DNA of 64,000 bases from Ascarosepion bandense (taxonomy: Eukaryota; Mollusca; Cephalopoda; Sepiida; Sepiidae), in the NCBI GenBank assembly GCA_037127315.1, contig JBBBDQ010000348.1, positions 1,772,501-1,836,500 of the forward strand. Reading direction: 5' to 3'. Made by a program: the position numbers and the translations under genes. The stretch's first letter is position 1; the number at the start of each line of letters is the position of its first letter. The notes under the pieces were generated by a model. It was not told where the DNA came from. It saw only the letters and a program-made list of their open reading frames with translations, and did no database searches. Below, piece after piece: positions 53,701 to 63,855 of this stretch.

Positions 53701-54230
53701 AGTAAAGGAAATGTTAAGGGGATTAGGCGATTTTAATTTGCTTGGTTTAGCTTTTTTAGCAGAGATATGTGTATTCTTGTTTAATGTTGTTGTTGTAGAG
53801 AGATCACGAGTAGGGGAGGCAAACGGTCATTAGCTGCGACATGCACTGGAAGGGAACTGGCGCGGGCAGCAGCAAAGTGTAGCCTCGGGGTTGCCCACCG
53901 AAAGCGCCTGCAGGGACATCTATCCATGCATGTCATAGCACTTCAAGAGATCCAATATTATGCAACTGTTGATCCGAGCGGCCGCTCTTGACGCTACGAA
54001 AGAGGTAGGGCTCCTAATTACCAGACGGAAGCAGCAACCAGAAAACTGCCAACCCGGTACCCTCACAATGAAGAGACGTTGCCACCGACCACGCACATCG
54101 CAGGAAAATCGCATAAGCACCATTACTAATGTCTGAGGAGAAAAGGAGAGCCGGAGACTTTCTTGAACAAAGAACAAAGGATGAGCCTCTACACCTGTTC
54201 AATTGACGTGGGTGGAGTGTGAACTGCGCG
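50795..54230 (-). mobile_element. Jockey/CR1-like LINE, near full-length but degraded
   Basis: Minus strand, about 3.4 kb. Endonuclease region about 53740-53050: SPDILALCETNLNSF, GVGVYVSERLPLARMISLES, FGDFNAHHAE (53275-53309) and GNSDHALVSF (53057-53083), the catalytic D/N and SDH motifs of APE-type endonucleases. Linker: SPWFSPACSAAIAHRNHLFR and ASRKFGSKDYWTLCKSVLNN (52845-52600). RT: NYRPISLLPIFGK (52178-52213), YGFRFARSTADML, GVLQGSILGPTLF (51810-51836), and SDDTTVYS, the RT catalytic motif, at about 51720-51746 where YADD is usual. C-terminus: VASRCLFYKYFHGFCSDEL. The 3' UTR includes three 91-bp tandem units (50858, 50949, 51040) and ends in the family terminus at 50805-50830. In-frame stops (for example after HHAE) and frameshifts mean it is inactive. 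No RNase H or gag-like ORF1 was recognised. Confidence 0.88.
50858..51130 (+). repeat. Three 91-bp tandem units in the LINE 3' UTR
   Basis: GAATGTTATGAGGAGTG recurs at 50858, 50949 and 51040. Each unit ends ATGAGAGTGGGGTGGACAAG or a variant. Confidence 0.88.
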
Positions 54231-54301
54231 ATAGAAGGGTCTATCTACTCCAATTAAAAAACAAGTTTCAACTTAGTTAAAGTTGAAATTACCTGCAATA
54301 T
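54231..54301. other. Upstream flank of the LINE
   Basis: CTATCTACTCC and AT-rich flank; the exact 5' boundary of the LINE was not determined. Confidence 0.35.
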
Positions 54302-54910
54302 TAAATTAGATTACACATTATATATTAAAAACTGTGACAAATACCAACTCAAAATCTGAAAGGATAATATTAAAACAAAGCAAAGAATCTGGCGAAGAAA
54401 CAGATCATTTTTTGCCCTTTTTATTTTAGTGGTTCGAAAGCTATAGATTACATTATCCGTAAACAGAAGATTGAAATTTCTTTGAATTTTTCGAATTTCT
54501 CAAAGACTGGACTTCTGTTTTCATTTGGAAAATTCCTGATTCGTCTATGCTTTAGAAGGACACCGGTCAAAGAATAAAGGGTAACACGTGGTTTTACAGG
54601 AAGTGGGGGAGGGATAGAATTACAACTCTGAGATATTACATTTCAAAACTCAAATTTTAAATTACACATATTATAAACTGTGACAAATAATGCTAATACT
54701 ATTACTACTATTACTACTACTAATAATAATAATAATAATAATAATAGTAATAATAATAATAACTCACTAAATCTGAAAGAAAAATATTAAAACAAAGCAA
54801 AGAATATGGCGAAGAAACAGAGATCTTTTTTGCCTTCTTATTTCAAAATTAGTCTAACATGGAGACGAGTGGTTCCAGAGCTATTAATTACATTACCCGT
54901 AACTGTAATA
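54302..54910. repeat. Diverged tandem duplication, ~170-bp unit, with (TAA)n
   Basis: Unit 1 (about 54302-54470) and unit 2 (about 54650-54900) share AACTGTGACAAATA, AATATTAAAACAAAGCAAAG, GGCGAAGAAACAGA, TTTTTTGCC, GTGGTTC..AGCTAT and ATTACATTACCCGTAA. Unit 2 contains an expanded (TAA)n tract (54703-54765). Confidence 0.75.
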
Positions 54911-56109
54911 TAATGAAATATTTCTTCGCCCATTCAAAAAAAAAAAAACACAAAGAAAGAAAGAAAAAGAAAAATATAGAAAAATCATAAATGGAAAAAA
55001 GAGAAAGAAAGAATAAAAGAAAAGGAGAACGAACAGTAAAAGGAGAAAGGAAGTTAAAGTTAACGTCTTAGATCGACACCAGCATCTATTGCAATTCATT
55101 GCTTTCGTAAAAAATATGACATGGAAATTTAACATTACATGGAAATTTAACATGACATGGAAATTTAACATTAGTTTTATAAATATATATATTGTATACT
55201 AATGTATATTTTAACATGAAACTTTCTTTTAAACATCATTCACTAAATACGATAGACAACTGAGTTTTATTAAGTTTTTATCAATTTATTTTTTTACAGC
55301 ATCCTTTCATTTTTTTTTTCCGTAAGGAGTACACAAGCTTTCCATAATTTTCATTGACTCAAGCGCAAGTGTTTGTCTTACTTTATTTTGCTGTTATTAA
55401 TTATCTTCATGTTTTGATTGTTAAGTTGTAACTTATATCTGTTTTCTATTAAAAAGTACTTTTAACACTCCCTGTCCACTTTTAAATAAAGAAAGGTTGA
55501 GAGAAGGAGAAAACATTTGGTATCTGGAGCCTCTCTGTTTATTTTCATAATAATTCTAAGTAACATCATCGTCAGGAGGGAATTGCAAAAACAATTTTGT
55601 GATGAGAATTTTTTTAGTTCTATTGCACAACGTTTAAAACACATTCCTGTCCATTATGTCAATACTTGCTGACAACACCAACATACTACACGACGAAAAT
55701 AATAAAGTAAACTTAAAATTCTCGAAGCCCTCTATATAAAAAGCAAGCAACCAATACTCAAAAGAAATTATTAAGCGTGTAGCAGCAACGCGTTGAAGTG
55801 CATTTAACAAACATTTATTGCAATTTTGAATTTCTACCAACTTCTGGTCAGCTTCGGTATACTGGGACGCTTGTTTTTCAAATGATTACATAGCTTCAAC
55901 GGATAAATTTCAAATTAGGAAATAATTATAGCAAACGTATTTTTGTAATAACCATCACAACGACCGCAGTTACAATAAATGTGACTTTGTAATTCAGAAA
56001 TGAGGATAATTTTTGGGTTGACAGCAAGTACTTGTTAACCAAGAACTGCAGAGATTTCCTTGACGAATTTCAAATTAGCATCAAGAAGATAATTAAAGAA
56101 CAAGAAAAT
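54911..56109. other. No feature recognised
   Basis: A short direct repeat, ACATGGAAATTTAAC three times at 55120-55170. The rest is AT-rich and unassigned. Confidence 0.45.
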
Positions 56110-56225
56110 ATTATGTAGCCCCCTAATCCTTTTACTCTTATGTAGCCCCCTAATCTCTTTACTCTTATGAAGCCCCCTGTACATCTTTAGCCTTACTGAC
56201 TTTCTCGGGGTGATAAGATTTTAAA
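56110..56225 (+). mobile_element. Jockey/CR1-like LINE terminus with local repeats
   Basis: ATGTAGCCCCCTAAT..TTTACTCTT is repeated three times at about 56113, 56140 and 56167, followed by GACTTTCTCGGGGTGATAAG, the family 3' terminus. Non-coding. Confidence 0.55.
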
Positions 56226-56263
56226 AAATCTCTATATTATTCAGTGAAACATGTTTGATTCTC

Positions 56264-56320
56264 CCTCACGCAAGCGAGAGAGAGAGAGACAGAGACAGCG
56301 AGAGAGAAAGAGAGAGAGAC
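56264..56320. repeat. (GA)n microsatellite
   Basis: Imperfect GA tract of about 50 bases. Confidence 0.92.
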
Positions 56321-56814
56321 ATACTTGGCCGATGAGAGAAATTCGAAAAGAGTATCGTCGTCATCTTTTTTTTCGTATCCGAGATTCCAATTACTTCTTT
56401 GCTGATGGCTTCCGTTAGTATAATATCGTTGATGGCTACATTCGCCTCCAAGGTGCAGGTCCAGGACGGGCAGATTCCAGTTTCAACAAAATTTGCTCAC
56501 GTCATCCATTACATATCGCATATTTGGTTCAAGGTGAAAAATAATCGGAAAATTTGACTCGACTGGCAAATTATTTAGCATGTACGTCATAAGTAGCCCG
56601 CTTCATCCACTAGTTCAACGGTCGAGATGTACTGTAATCATTATCCAGGTGTTCTACGATTAAGGCCTTTGGAGTTGGTCGCGTATAGTTTGGATCCTTG
56701 TATTTGATCTTGCCTCAAGCGTGGCCCAAGCAAAAATTTAGAACTCCTGATGGCATCGCTCTCAAAGTTCTTGGACCACTCTAGAAATATGATAATAATC
56801 CCCTTTAAAATCGT

Positions 56815-56815
<1 letters not shown>
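56321..56815. other. No feature recognised
   Basis: Mixed composition; no ORF with a recognisable motif. Confidence 0.4.
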
Positions 56816-56859
<44 letters not shown>

Positions 56860-57200
56860 CAAAATAATAACTAAATAGACTCTGTAAGTATGTAGGCCGT
56901 AAATTTATACTAAAATAAACCTTTAAAAAAAAACACTAACAAACAGAACCTAATTCCGTTACAATCCGGTGCACTGAGGCGTCGGATAAATGGGGAGAAA
57001 AAAAGAAATCCGCGGAACAAGAACAAAGCATTCAATACTCCGAAAAAAAACCCAAACGGAACCAACCACAAGAAAAAGTGCTCGATACAAAGTACAAAAA
57101 AAGATATACAAAAGTAGAGCAAAGACACACAAAAATCTAGAGTGAGCCAAAACCTACCGCGGTTTCACACTACGGATCGTCAGGGCAAAGGCTGACAATT
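56816..57200 (-). mobile_element. Penelope-type terminal repeat, minus orientation
   Basis: (TA)n at 56816-56857. Then, read on the minus strand from 57200: CCTTTGCCCTGACGATCCGT, GTGTGAAACCGCGGTAGGTT, TTGCTCTACTTTTGTA, CGAGCACTTTTTCTTGTGG, CTCCCCATTTATCCGACGCC, GGAATTAGGTTCTGTTTG, AACTAAATAGACTC inverse, (TA)n. Its 5' part matches the end of the Penelope-like element at 59620-59690 and its 3' part matches 29800-30042 and, in the same orientation as here, 58262-58366. Confidence 0.7.
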
Positions 57201-57202
57201 CA

Positions 57203-57292
<90 letters not shown>

Positions 57293-57660
57293 TGAATTGT
57301 TTGAACATTATTTTTTATCAATACTCGTATTTAAGTAGATATTCTGTTTTTAATGATTTAAAATGATTTATTTCCACCGGCCTGATTATTTACGATAAAT
57401 TTTTATTACGAAAAGATTCGTAACCTGCGACCCCCATCTATATAGGCGAAGCTACCATTTGATGTGGTAACGTCTTAGACCTCTCGACCACGAATAGCCT
57501 CCAGTATAAACGAGGTTTTTATCAAGCCTATATAACACAATTTTTGATCCATCGTAAACAAACATATCTGCTCTTAAAAACAGAATATCTACTTAAGTAC
57601 GAGTATCGATAAAAAATAATATTCAAACAATTAATTTCAAATTGTCGGTTGCTTATAACC
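57201..57660. repeat. Palindrome: (CA)n/(GT)n hairpin plus inverted repeat with class-II-tRNA-like core
   Basis: 57206-57289 is (CA)n directly followed by its inverse (GT)n, with ATTCATTTCACAC outside on the left and GTGTGAAATGAAT on the right. The flank TTGTTTGAACATTATTTTTT and CTCGTATTTAAGTAGATATT (57297-57345) is repeated inverted at 57588-57636. Between them, the minus strand has a class-II tRNA-like head: GGTCGAGAGGTCTAAGACG (box A) and GGTCGCAGGTTACGAATC (box B), 57415-57495, with a possible variable-arm segment. Confidence 0.65.
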
Positions 57661-57688
57661 AAGTTTTGTTAAAATTCGTTGATTTCCG

Positions 57689-57691
<3 letters not shown>

Positions 57692-57742
<51 letters not shown>

Positions 57743-57860
57743 TATAATTTAGAAAATGTACAAATTACAATATACTACAAAGTGTACATTTTGTTTCGAC
57801 ATTCAAGAACCAATATCTCATGTGGTAATTTGTACATGTTCTAAATTATAATTTATAATA
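57692..57860. repeat. (TA)n and adjoining hairpin
   Basis: (TA)22 at 57692-57736. A hairpin with arms TTATAATTTAGAAAATGTAC / GTACATGTTCTAAATTATAA follows at 57738-57860. Confidence 0.8.
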
Positions 57861-58198
57861 AATATTCATAGCTCTATTTCTATATTGAGCACTGTTTTAA
57901 ATTAATGCTTTGAACGTTGAGCGGGATTTGCGATTCCAGTACGCACGCACGTGTTCGCCACTCTACCATACAAACAAAATAGACGACTACTACTATCGTC
58001 CATTCGCGAACTGCTTATTACAACCAACACAGTTGTCATCTTTGATAATTGCTGATGTAAGCTGAAAGCTCAGAAAGGATTAAATAAAAATATGTATCAG
58101 TTTTGTAATTTTCTTTACTCTTTCAACGATAATGCTATTAAGCTAATCAAACAATATGAAAAAAATTACATTACATATTTAATAAAACATGCATCAAT
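57861..58198. other. No feature recognised
   Basis: AT-rich with a CACGCACGTG-like patch near 57940; unassigned. Confidence 0.4.
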
Positions 58199-58199
58199 G

Positions 58200-58261
<62 letters not shown>
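58199..58261. repeat. (TATC)n-(TA)n microsatellite
   Basis: Seven TATC units then about 17 TA units, directly abutting the Penelope-like element. Confidence 0.95.
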
Positions 58262-58264
<3 letters not shown>

Positions 58265-59693
58265 AATAATAACTAAATAGACTCTGCAAGTATTTAAGTT
58301 TTAAATTTATACTAAGATAAACCTTAAGAAAAACCATTAACAAACAGAACCTAATTCCGGTTGCTTACTGCTTCATAAACTAAACGCTATTATAGATTTC
58401 CATAATCACGGTTTATACCGGGATGATGGCTTAATTATAGTAGATGACTGTACACCTAAAATAGGTGATAAAATTAGAAAGGATTTACAAAAAATTTTTA
58501 AATCATACGGTTTAGATATTGAAATAGAATATAACATTAAGATCGTTAACTATTTGGATATTACATTAAATTTAAATAATGATATATAACACCTTACATT
58601 AAAAATAACTACATCCCTAAATATGTTAATAAGAGTTCTAACCACCCAGCCCATATACATAAGAGCATTCCTAATGGTATATCATATAGATTGTCCACCA
58701 ATTCATCTAATGGTGAAATTTTTGATAAGTATAAGAAAATTTACCAGTCTGCACTTATAAAAAGTGGACATTCTCAGGCCCTCAAATTTTTAAACCAAAA
58801 TAACAATAAAAGCAAAAATAACAATAGATCCAGAAACATAATATGGTTTACCCCCCCCCCCATTAACAAGGAAGTTAAATTTAAAATTGGTAAAATGTTC
58901 TTCAACCTTATAGATAAACATTTTAGCCATGACAGCCAACTTAAAAAAAATATTTAATAGAAACACAATTAAACTCAGTTACTCTTGTTTGCCGAATATT
59001 GGCAAAATAATTAATTAATAATAGTAACAAAAGAAAACTGAAAAATAGTACTACTATTACAAACACTACCAACACTACTAACAATAATTGTAATTGTAGA
59101 ATAAAAACTGAGTGCCCCATTAGAGGTAATTGTAACCAATTTAATGTAGTCTATAGGGTTAAAGTTTATATAAATGAGAATGATAAACACCCTAAAACGT
59201 ACATAGGGGCTACATATGATTCGTTTAAAATTAGGTTTTATAATCATAAGACCTCATTTAAAAATGAGAAGTACAGACACAGTACGACCTTATCTAATTA
59301 TATATGGGACATAAAAACTAAAACTAAAAAAGACCCCATATTGAAATGGGAAATAATAAAAAAATGTCCCGATTACAACAAAGGCAGTAAATTCTGTAAT
59401 TTATGTGGTGAGGAGAAATTAGCGATAGCTATGTTCGAACCTGCCCATAATCTACTTAATGCTAAAACAGAAATCCTAAACAAATGTAAATTCCATAAGA
59501 TTAAATTCCTTGCTTAGTGTGTTAGCGTAGGTTTTTTTTTCTCCTTAACCCCCCCCCCTGGTTTTGGTAGTGGTATGGTTCGTCCTTGTCTTGGTGGTTG
59601 TCTATTTATTTGGTTAATCTTTGGTTTTGCCTTTGCCCTGACGAGCCGTAGTGTGAAACCGCGGTAGGTTTTGGCTAGCTTGAGATTCTTTGT
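58262..59693 (+). mobile_element. Penelope-like retroelement (RT + GIY-YIG), 5'-truncated
   Basis: 58262-58366 is an inverted piece of the terminal repeat. Coding sequence then begins inside the RT: HNHGLYRDDGLIIVDD, with the RT catalytic motif YRDD at 58416-58427, then RKDLQKIFKSYGLDIEIEYN and VNYLDITLNL. After a frame break near 58585 come IPKYVNKSSNHPAHIHKSIP and IIWFTPPP; after another (A-run at 58946) NRNTIKLSYSCLPNIGK; after a third (about 59008) a Cys-rich linker CNCRIKTECPIRGNC, the GIY-YIG endonuclease (VVYRVKVYI, TYIGATYDSFKIRFYNH, TLSNYIWDIK) and the tail CNLCGEEKLAI...LLNAKTEILNKC, stop at 59515-59517. The 3' UTR (to 59693) contains GCCCTGACGAGCCGTAGTG, the start of the terminal repeat. 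RT fingers and most of the palm are missing; three frame breaks make it inactive. In the family the GIY-YIG domain nicks target DNA to prime reverse transcription. Confidence 0.88.
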
Positions 59694-59945
59694 GTATATA
59701 TATATATATATATATATATAGTCATCTTCAGATAGTTCTGTTTCACTTCTCATCAGGACGTAAGACATAAGACCGCATTCAGCCAGGATTGAAACTCGCC
59801 CGGTTTGACATCGGAGATTCTACCCCTCAGCTATCGGCGTGCAGTGGAGGAAGGCCGGTTTTAGCGTTTTATATACACAATGTAAGCACACGCCAGTAGC
59901 TGAGAGTATTTAAAATCATTACAGAATAAACGACGCGTAAATGCG
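59693..59945 (-). mobile_element. (TA)n and SINE-A, minus strand
   Basis: (TA)n at 59695-59720, which is also the 3' end of the Penelope-like element. Then the SINE-A inverse: GTCATCTTCAGATAGTTCTG, AACTCGCCCGG with box B (GATTGAAACTCGCC) near 59790, box A inverse TCTACCCCTCAGCTA near 59819, and the 5' extension to 59945. The most diverged SINE-A copy here. Confidence 0.75.
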
Positions 59946-60009
59946 TAGGTAGCTACGATTTTTTACAGCCCAACATTTCTCCATAGTTCTCAAACGACTG
60001 GTGAGAGCA

Positions 60010-60010
60010 T

Positions 60011-60108
<98 letters not shown>

Positions 60109-60237
60109 CTTGTCAACGCCCGTTTAGTTCATTCTCTTTACTGTCAGTTATGAAAACCCTGTCGCGTATATGTTCTTTAACAGTACTTAATTATATATAT
60201 ATATATATATATATTATTATTATTATTATTATTATTC
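60010..60237. repeat. (CA)n-(TA)n at 60010-60104 and (TA)n-(TTA)n at 60191-60237
   Basis: About 25 CA and 21 TA repeats; the second tract moves from TA to TTA units. Confidence 0.95.
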
Positions 60238-61153
60238 TATTTTAGATCATGTACAGAAATTTTTATATATCCACTACAAATAGTACATTTGTTTTGACAT
60301 TGAATCTACAATGTCTCATTAGGCGGTGTGGATAGGAATGGAAAGCCTCTTTTCTTATATTTGGTCAGTTGTGTGTGAGATGTTGGTGGGGGTTAGTGAT
60401 AAGGGAACACGTCTTTTGGATTGACCGTTAGAATTTTGTAGAAAGTCGTGTGGGTAGTGAATATGGTTGATTAATGTGTGTCTTTAAGATTTTTAGACAG
60501 ATTCAACATTAGCAGTTAGAATGTAAGTTTTTATTATTTTGCGACTTGACTATCCTTTGGATTTCTTAGAAGAGCAAGTAAAGGGTGGGATGCTTATTTT
60601 GGACAGAATATTTTTGTATTTAAGCAGAGGTTTTACAATTAATCTAAATTTGTATATTTAATCTTAATTTTTGATTTAGGAAATCGATTTTTCCTATTAA
60701 ATTTTAAATTTTAATTAGATCACCGTTTGCGGTAAGATTTAATGTAAGAGGTAAAATTTAATGTTAAAAATTTAAGGTAATAGGTAAGTATGTAATAGGT
60801 GCGTAATAAGTAGAATTTTATGTAGGAGGAATGATTAAATGTTTGTATTTAAGGTAATATGTGAATAGGTAAAAGGTGTGTTTGTATTTAAGGTAATAGT
60901 TGAAGTTTAATGTGTGTATTAAGGACAGTTTTTATAATTAATTTAATTATGTATATTAAACTTTATTTTAGAATTTAGTAAATAGATTTTTTCTATAGAA
61001 TTTTTAATTTTAGAAATGTAAAACATTTTTTTCTTTTTAAATTAGATCACAGTTTGTGGTGCATGTAGGAGTGTCGTTAATACAGTGAAGGTGTATCATT
61101 TCTAGGGGGTTCTAGCTCTCGCTTTTGTAGTATTCTTTAGCATGATAGTAAAG
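60238..61153. other. No feature recognised
   Basis: AT-rich; recurrent AGGTAATAGGTA/TTTAATGT motifs at 60720-60910 look like degenerate tandem repetition. ATTAGATCACxGTTTG(C/T)GGT occurs twice (60715, 61044). Confidence 0.4.
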
Positions 61154-61350
61154 TTAGTTCTTTAATGTGTTGCAGTTTACTGTGGTTTCATGCTTCTGGT
61201 TTAAAAGCTTGTTGCTATTCATATAATTAACGATTTCAATTTTTTCTTGAAGACAAAGAAAACATGGTTCCTTTACTAATTTAGATGTTATAACTTGTTT
61301 GAGGATTTTCCATTTAACATTAGGCGTTTTATTTTCGTCTTTTAAATTTG
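61154..61350 (-). mobile_element. Penelope-type GIY-YIG C-terminal remnant
   Basis: The minus-strand frame reads LKDENKTPNVKWKILKQV, LVKEPCFLCLQEKIEIVNY, NSNKLLNQKHE and ends NCNTLKN with TAA at 61154-61156. It is closer to the remnant at 27811 (both EPCFLCL.EK) than to the element at 58262 (CNLCGEEK), so a second Penelope-like subfamily is indicated. Directly upstream is a tRNA-like head. Confidence 0.6.
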
Positions 61351-61440
61351 GTAGGATTCGAACCTGCGACCCCTATCCACACAGGGGAAGCCGCCATATA
61401 ATCTGGCGCGTCTTAGACTTCTCGACCACGAATGACGATC
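61351..61440 (-). mobile_element. Class-II-tRNA-like SINE head
   Basis: Minus strand: CATTCGTGGTCGAGAAGTCT (box A TGGTCGAGAAGTCTAA), the possible anticodon-arm pairing CGCCA/TGGCG, a variable-arm stem CCCCT/AGGGG, and a perfect box B GGTTCGAATCC at 61356-61366. The acceptor 3' side is absent, so it is a tRNA-derived repeat and not a tRNA gene. Related heads: 57415-57495 and 63228-63300. Confidence 0.65.
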
Positions 61441-63109
61441 AGTCCAAACTAGGTAACCCCACTTTTCAGAATAAATATTCGATATCTGATTTTAAAACGA
61501 CATTTTTAAAATGAAAAAACATTCTTGAAGATTTCATTTTAAATTTAATTAAATGCTTACTGATTAAATTTATTATTTCCATTCAGAAAAGTTTCTGGTG
61601 TATTTCAGATAGAAATTATATAGACTTGAAGTCACATTTAATTTCAATTTCTTAAATTTTCTTTAAAATGGCCATTTAGTTAATCTTAAGAAATTTGTAA
61701 ACAAACAAAAATTTATCGATTTTAAAAATATTTCAAAAGATTTCTGACACTTTATTTTAATAAAATTAGAAAACTGAAAGTTAAATTAGGCTGCTTTAAA
61801 AAATATTACTTACTTATAGCATAAAAAAGTAATATACAACCAATTATTAACGATTTGTCGTGTTCATCTGATCGAAGGTTTGACGGATTCGTGACTGATT
61901 TGGTGATGACAGGTTGTACGCATGCCCAAAAACCGACAATTTTCATAAATCTAAGTGAAGGGGCAAAACTCTTAAATTACGTAACCGCTTCATAATAATG
62001 GCAATTTCAGTCTACCATACATGAAAATAAGGTAAAAATATACTAAATTAAAAATTACTTTTTTAAAAAATAGCGTAACTACGTTTATTAATCTTTACAA
62101 TTTTGGACTCGTAAATTTCACTTCCAATTAATTACTATATCACATTCCATAAACGTGCTAATACAGAACATTACACGGTTTTAAACTATTATAAACCATT
62201 ATAATTAAAATGAAACAAAATGAACAAAAATGAAAAGATTCTTGTAAAAATTCATTATTTATCAGAAAAATTTTATTTCTTCAGACAATAATGTCCTTAA
62301 TATTTCTTATTTACAAAAACAATTAAAAGCTTTTCTAATTTAGTAATTTCATAGTTTTATTGGATTCTTTATTTTTCAATTCAGAGCAGATTTCCAGTTA
62401 AATGGTACAAATTTCCAGTTAAGTGGTACAAATTTCCAGTTAAGTGGTACAAATTTGAAAAAAAGAAGCAGGTGATTTGCAATCTCTAATGACTCCTACT
62501 TTTAACAAAAAAAGAAAAAAAACAACAAATTCCATAAACGTGAAGGTTCAGTGCGAAATTTAATGAAATTAAGTAAGAGTTGGGGTAAAACATTTATAAA
62601 AAAGTTTTTTACAAATATTTCTAAAAAACCATTTCAAAAATAATTTCATTCATTTGTAAATAAGTTCTAAAGATTTCATTAAAATCGGACAATTGTTTGA
62701 TTTCTACAAAAATTTTCAAATTAATGTGTTTTCAAGAGAAAATTAGGCGCAAAAAAAAATCAATGTTAAACTTTGTAGAAGACGATGACGTAAACAAAAC
62801 AAGATTTTAACCAAAATTTCGAACGTGTTAGAAAGGATTTAAAAAATTTAAAAAATTATTTGATTTTTCCCCTTAATAATAATATCAATATTTTGACTAT
62901 AAAACTTTAATTTTGTTAAGTTTGTAGCGTTTTGCATTACGCTATGCAGTTTTTCCTGTGAAAAAGTGGAGGTAACTATAAACGAACTTACATTAAGCCT
63001 ATAACACAATTTTCGAATTCATCGTAATAACCATCTCTGAACGGAAATTAACAAGCATTAACGAAACTGGTTATAAACAACCGATAATTTGAAATGATTT
63101 GTTTGAACA
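61441..63109. other. AT-rich stretch; 21-bp triplicate at 62391-62455
   Basis: TTTCCAGTTAAGTGGTACAAA occurs three times in tandem at 62391, 62412 and 62433. Otherwise unassigned; 62990-63100 resembles 57520-57650 (AAGCCTATA..ACACAATTTT; GGTTATAA..AACCGA) and belongs to the next repeat. Confidence 0.55.
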
Positions 63110-63320
63110 TTTTGATCGCTACTCGTATTTAAGTAGATATTCTGTTTATAATCAAACAGTATATATATATTTATTTCTACCGGCCTGATTATTTACGATA
63201 AGTTTTTGTTACGAAAAAGTGTGACATTTGTCAGGATTCAAACCTGAGTCCCCTATCCACGTAGGGGGAGCCACTAATTGATTTGGCGCGAATGACGATC
63301 AGAGTTGCACTTTTCTGCAT
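63110..63320 (-). mobile_element. Class-II-tRNA-like repeat, truncated box A
   Basis: Shares CTCGTATTTAAGTAGATATT, CCGGCCTGATTATTTACGAT and the tRNA-like core with 57297-57495. Box B inverse GATTCAAACCTGAG at 63234-63247 and the variable arm CCCCT/AGGGG are kept; the box A region is deleted. Confidence 0.6.
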
Positions 63321-63341
63321 GTTTCTGAATTTGCCTTTCTC

Positions 63342-63343
<2 letters not shown>

Positions 63344-63372
<29 letters not shown>
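63344..63372. repeat. (TA)n microsatellite
   Basis: About 14 TA repeats. Confidence 0.95.
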
Positions 63373-63376
<4 letters not shown>

Positions 63377-63855
63377 GAGGAAAACTCAACACGTAATAAA
63401 ATAGTTATAAATCAAGAATTTATTTCAGCAATGTTATAGACATTTTACAATGACCTTGTTCAGACGCTTGATGAATAAATAAATGTTGATTTCACTCAGA
63501 ATATTAAAGAAAAGTTTGTTATAGTGGGATAATAAATTGAGAATAGATACATCAAATTACAATACAGAATAAGGAATTAAATCCCCCATACGTTAAACAA
63601 TTAACAAGCAATTATACCCATACAAAAAAGAGGAAAGGAAGAACATGTACAAAACAGCTCAACAGAATTAATCATGAAAGCATGATTTAGAAAAGAATAT
63701 ATACGTACACAAATATATATACTGTTCTGGGTAATATCTATTAAGCTCTTTGTTTTTATCTAATTTTAATTTTGAGTTGCTTTGTAGGACGTTTGGGGAA
63801 TAAAGTTCCAGGATGTGTTACAGAACTAAAAATATAACTACATCTACTATTAACG
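63373..63855. other. No feature recognised
   Basis: AT-rich; includes CCTTGTTCAGACGCTTGATG near 63452, of the kind seen at foldback ends. Confidence 0.4.

Noticed and set aside
61351..61440. Genuine tRNA-Ser/Leu gene on the minus strand
   Set aside because: Box A and B are good but the 3' acceptor side does not pair with the 5' side, the anticodon loop is abnormal, and related degraded copies exist nearby.
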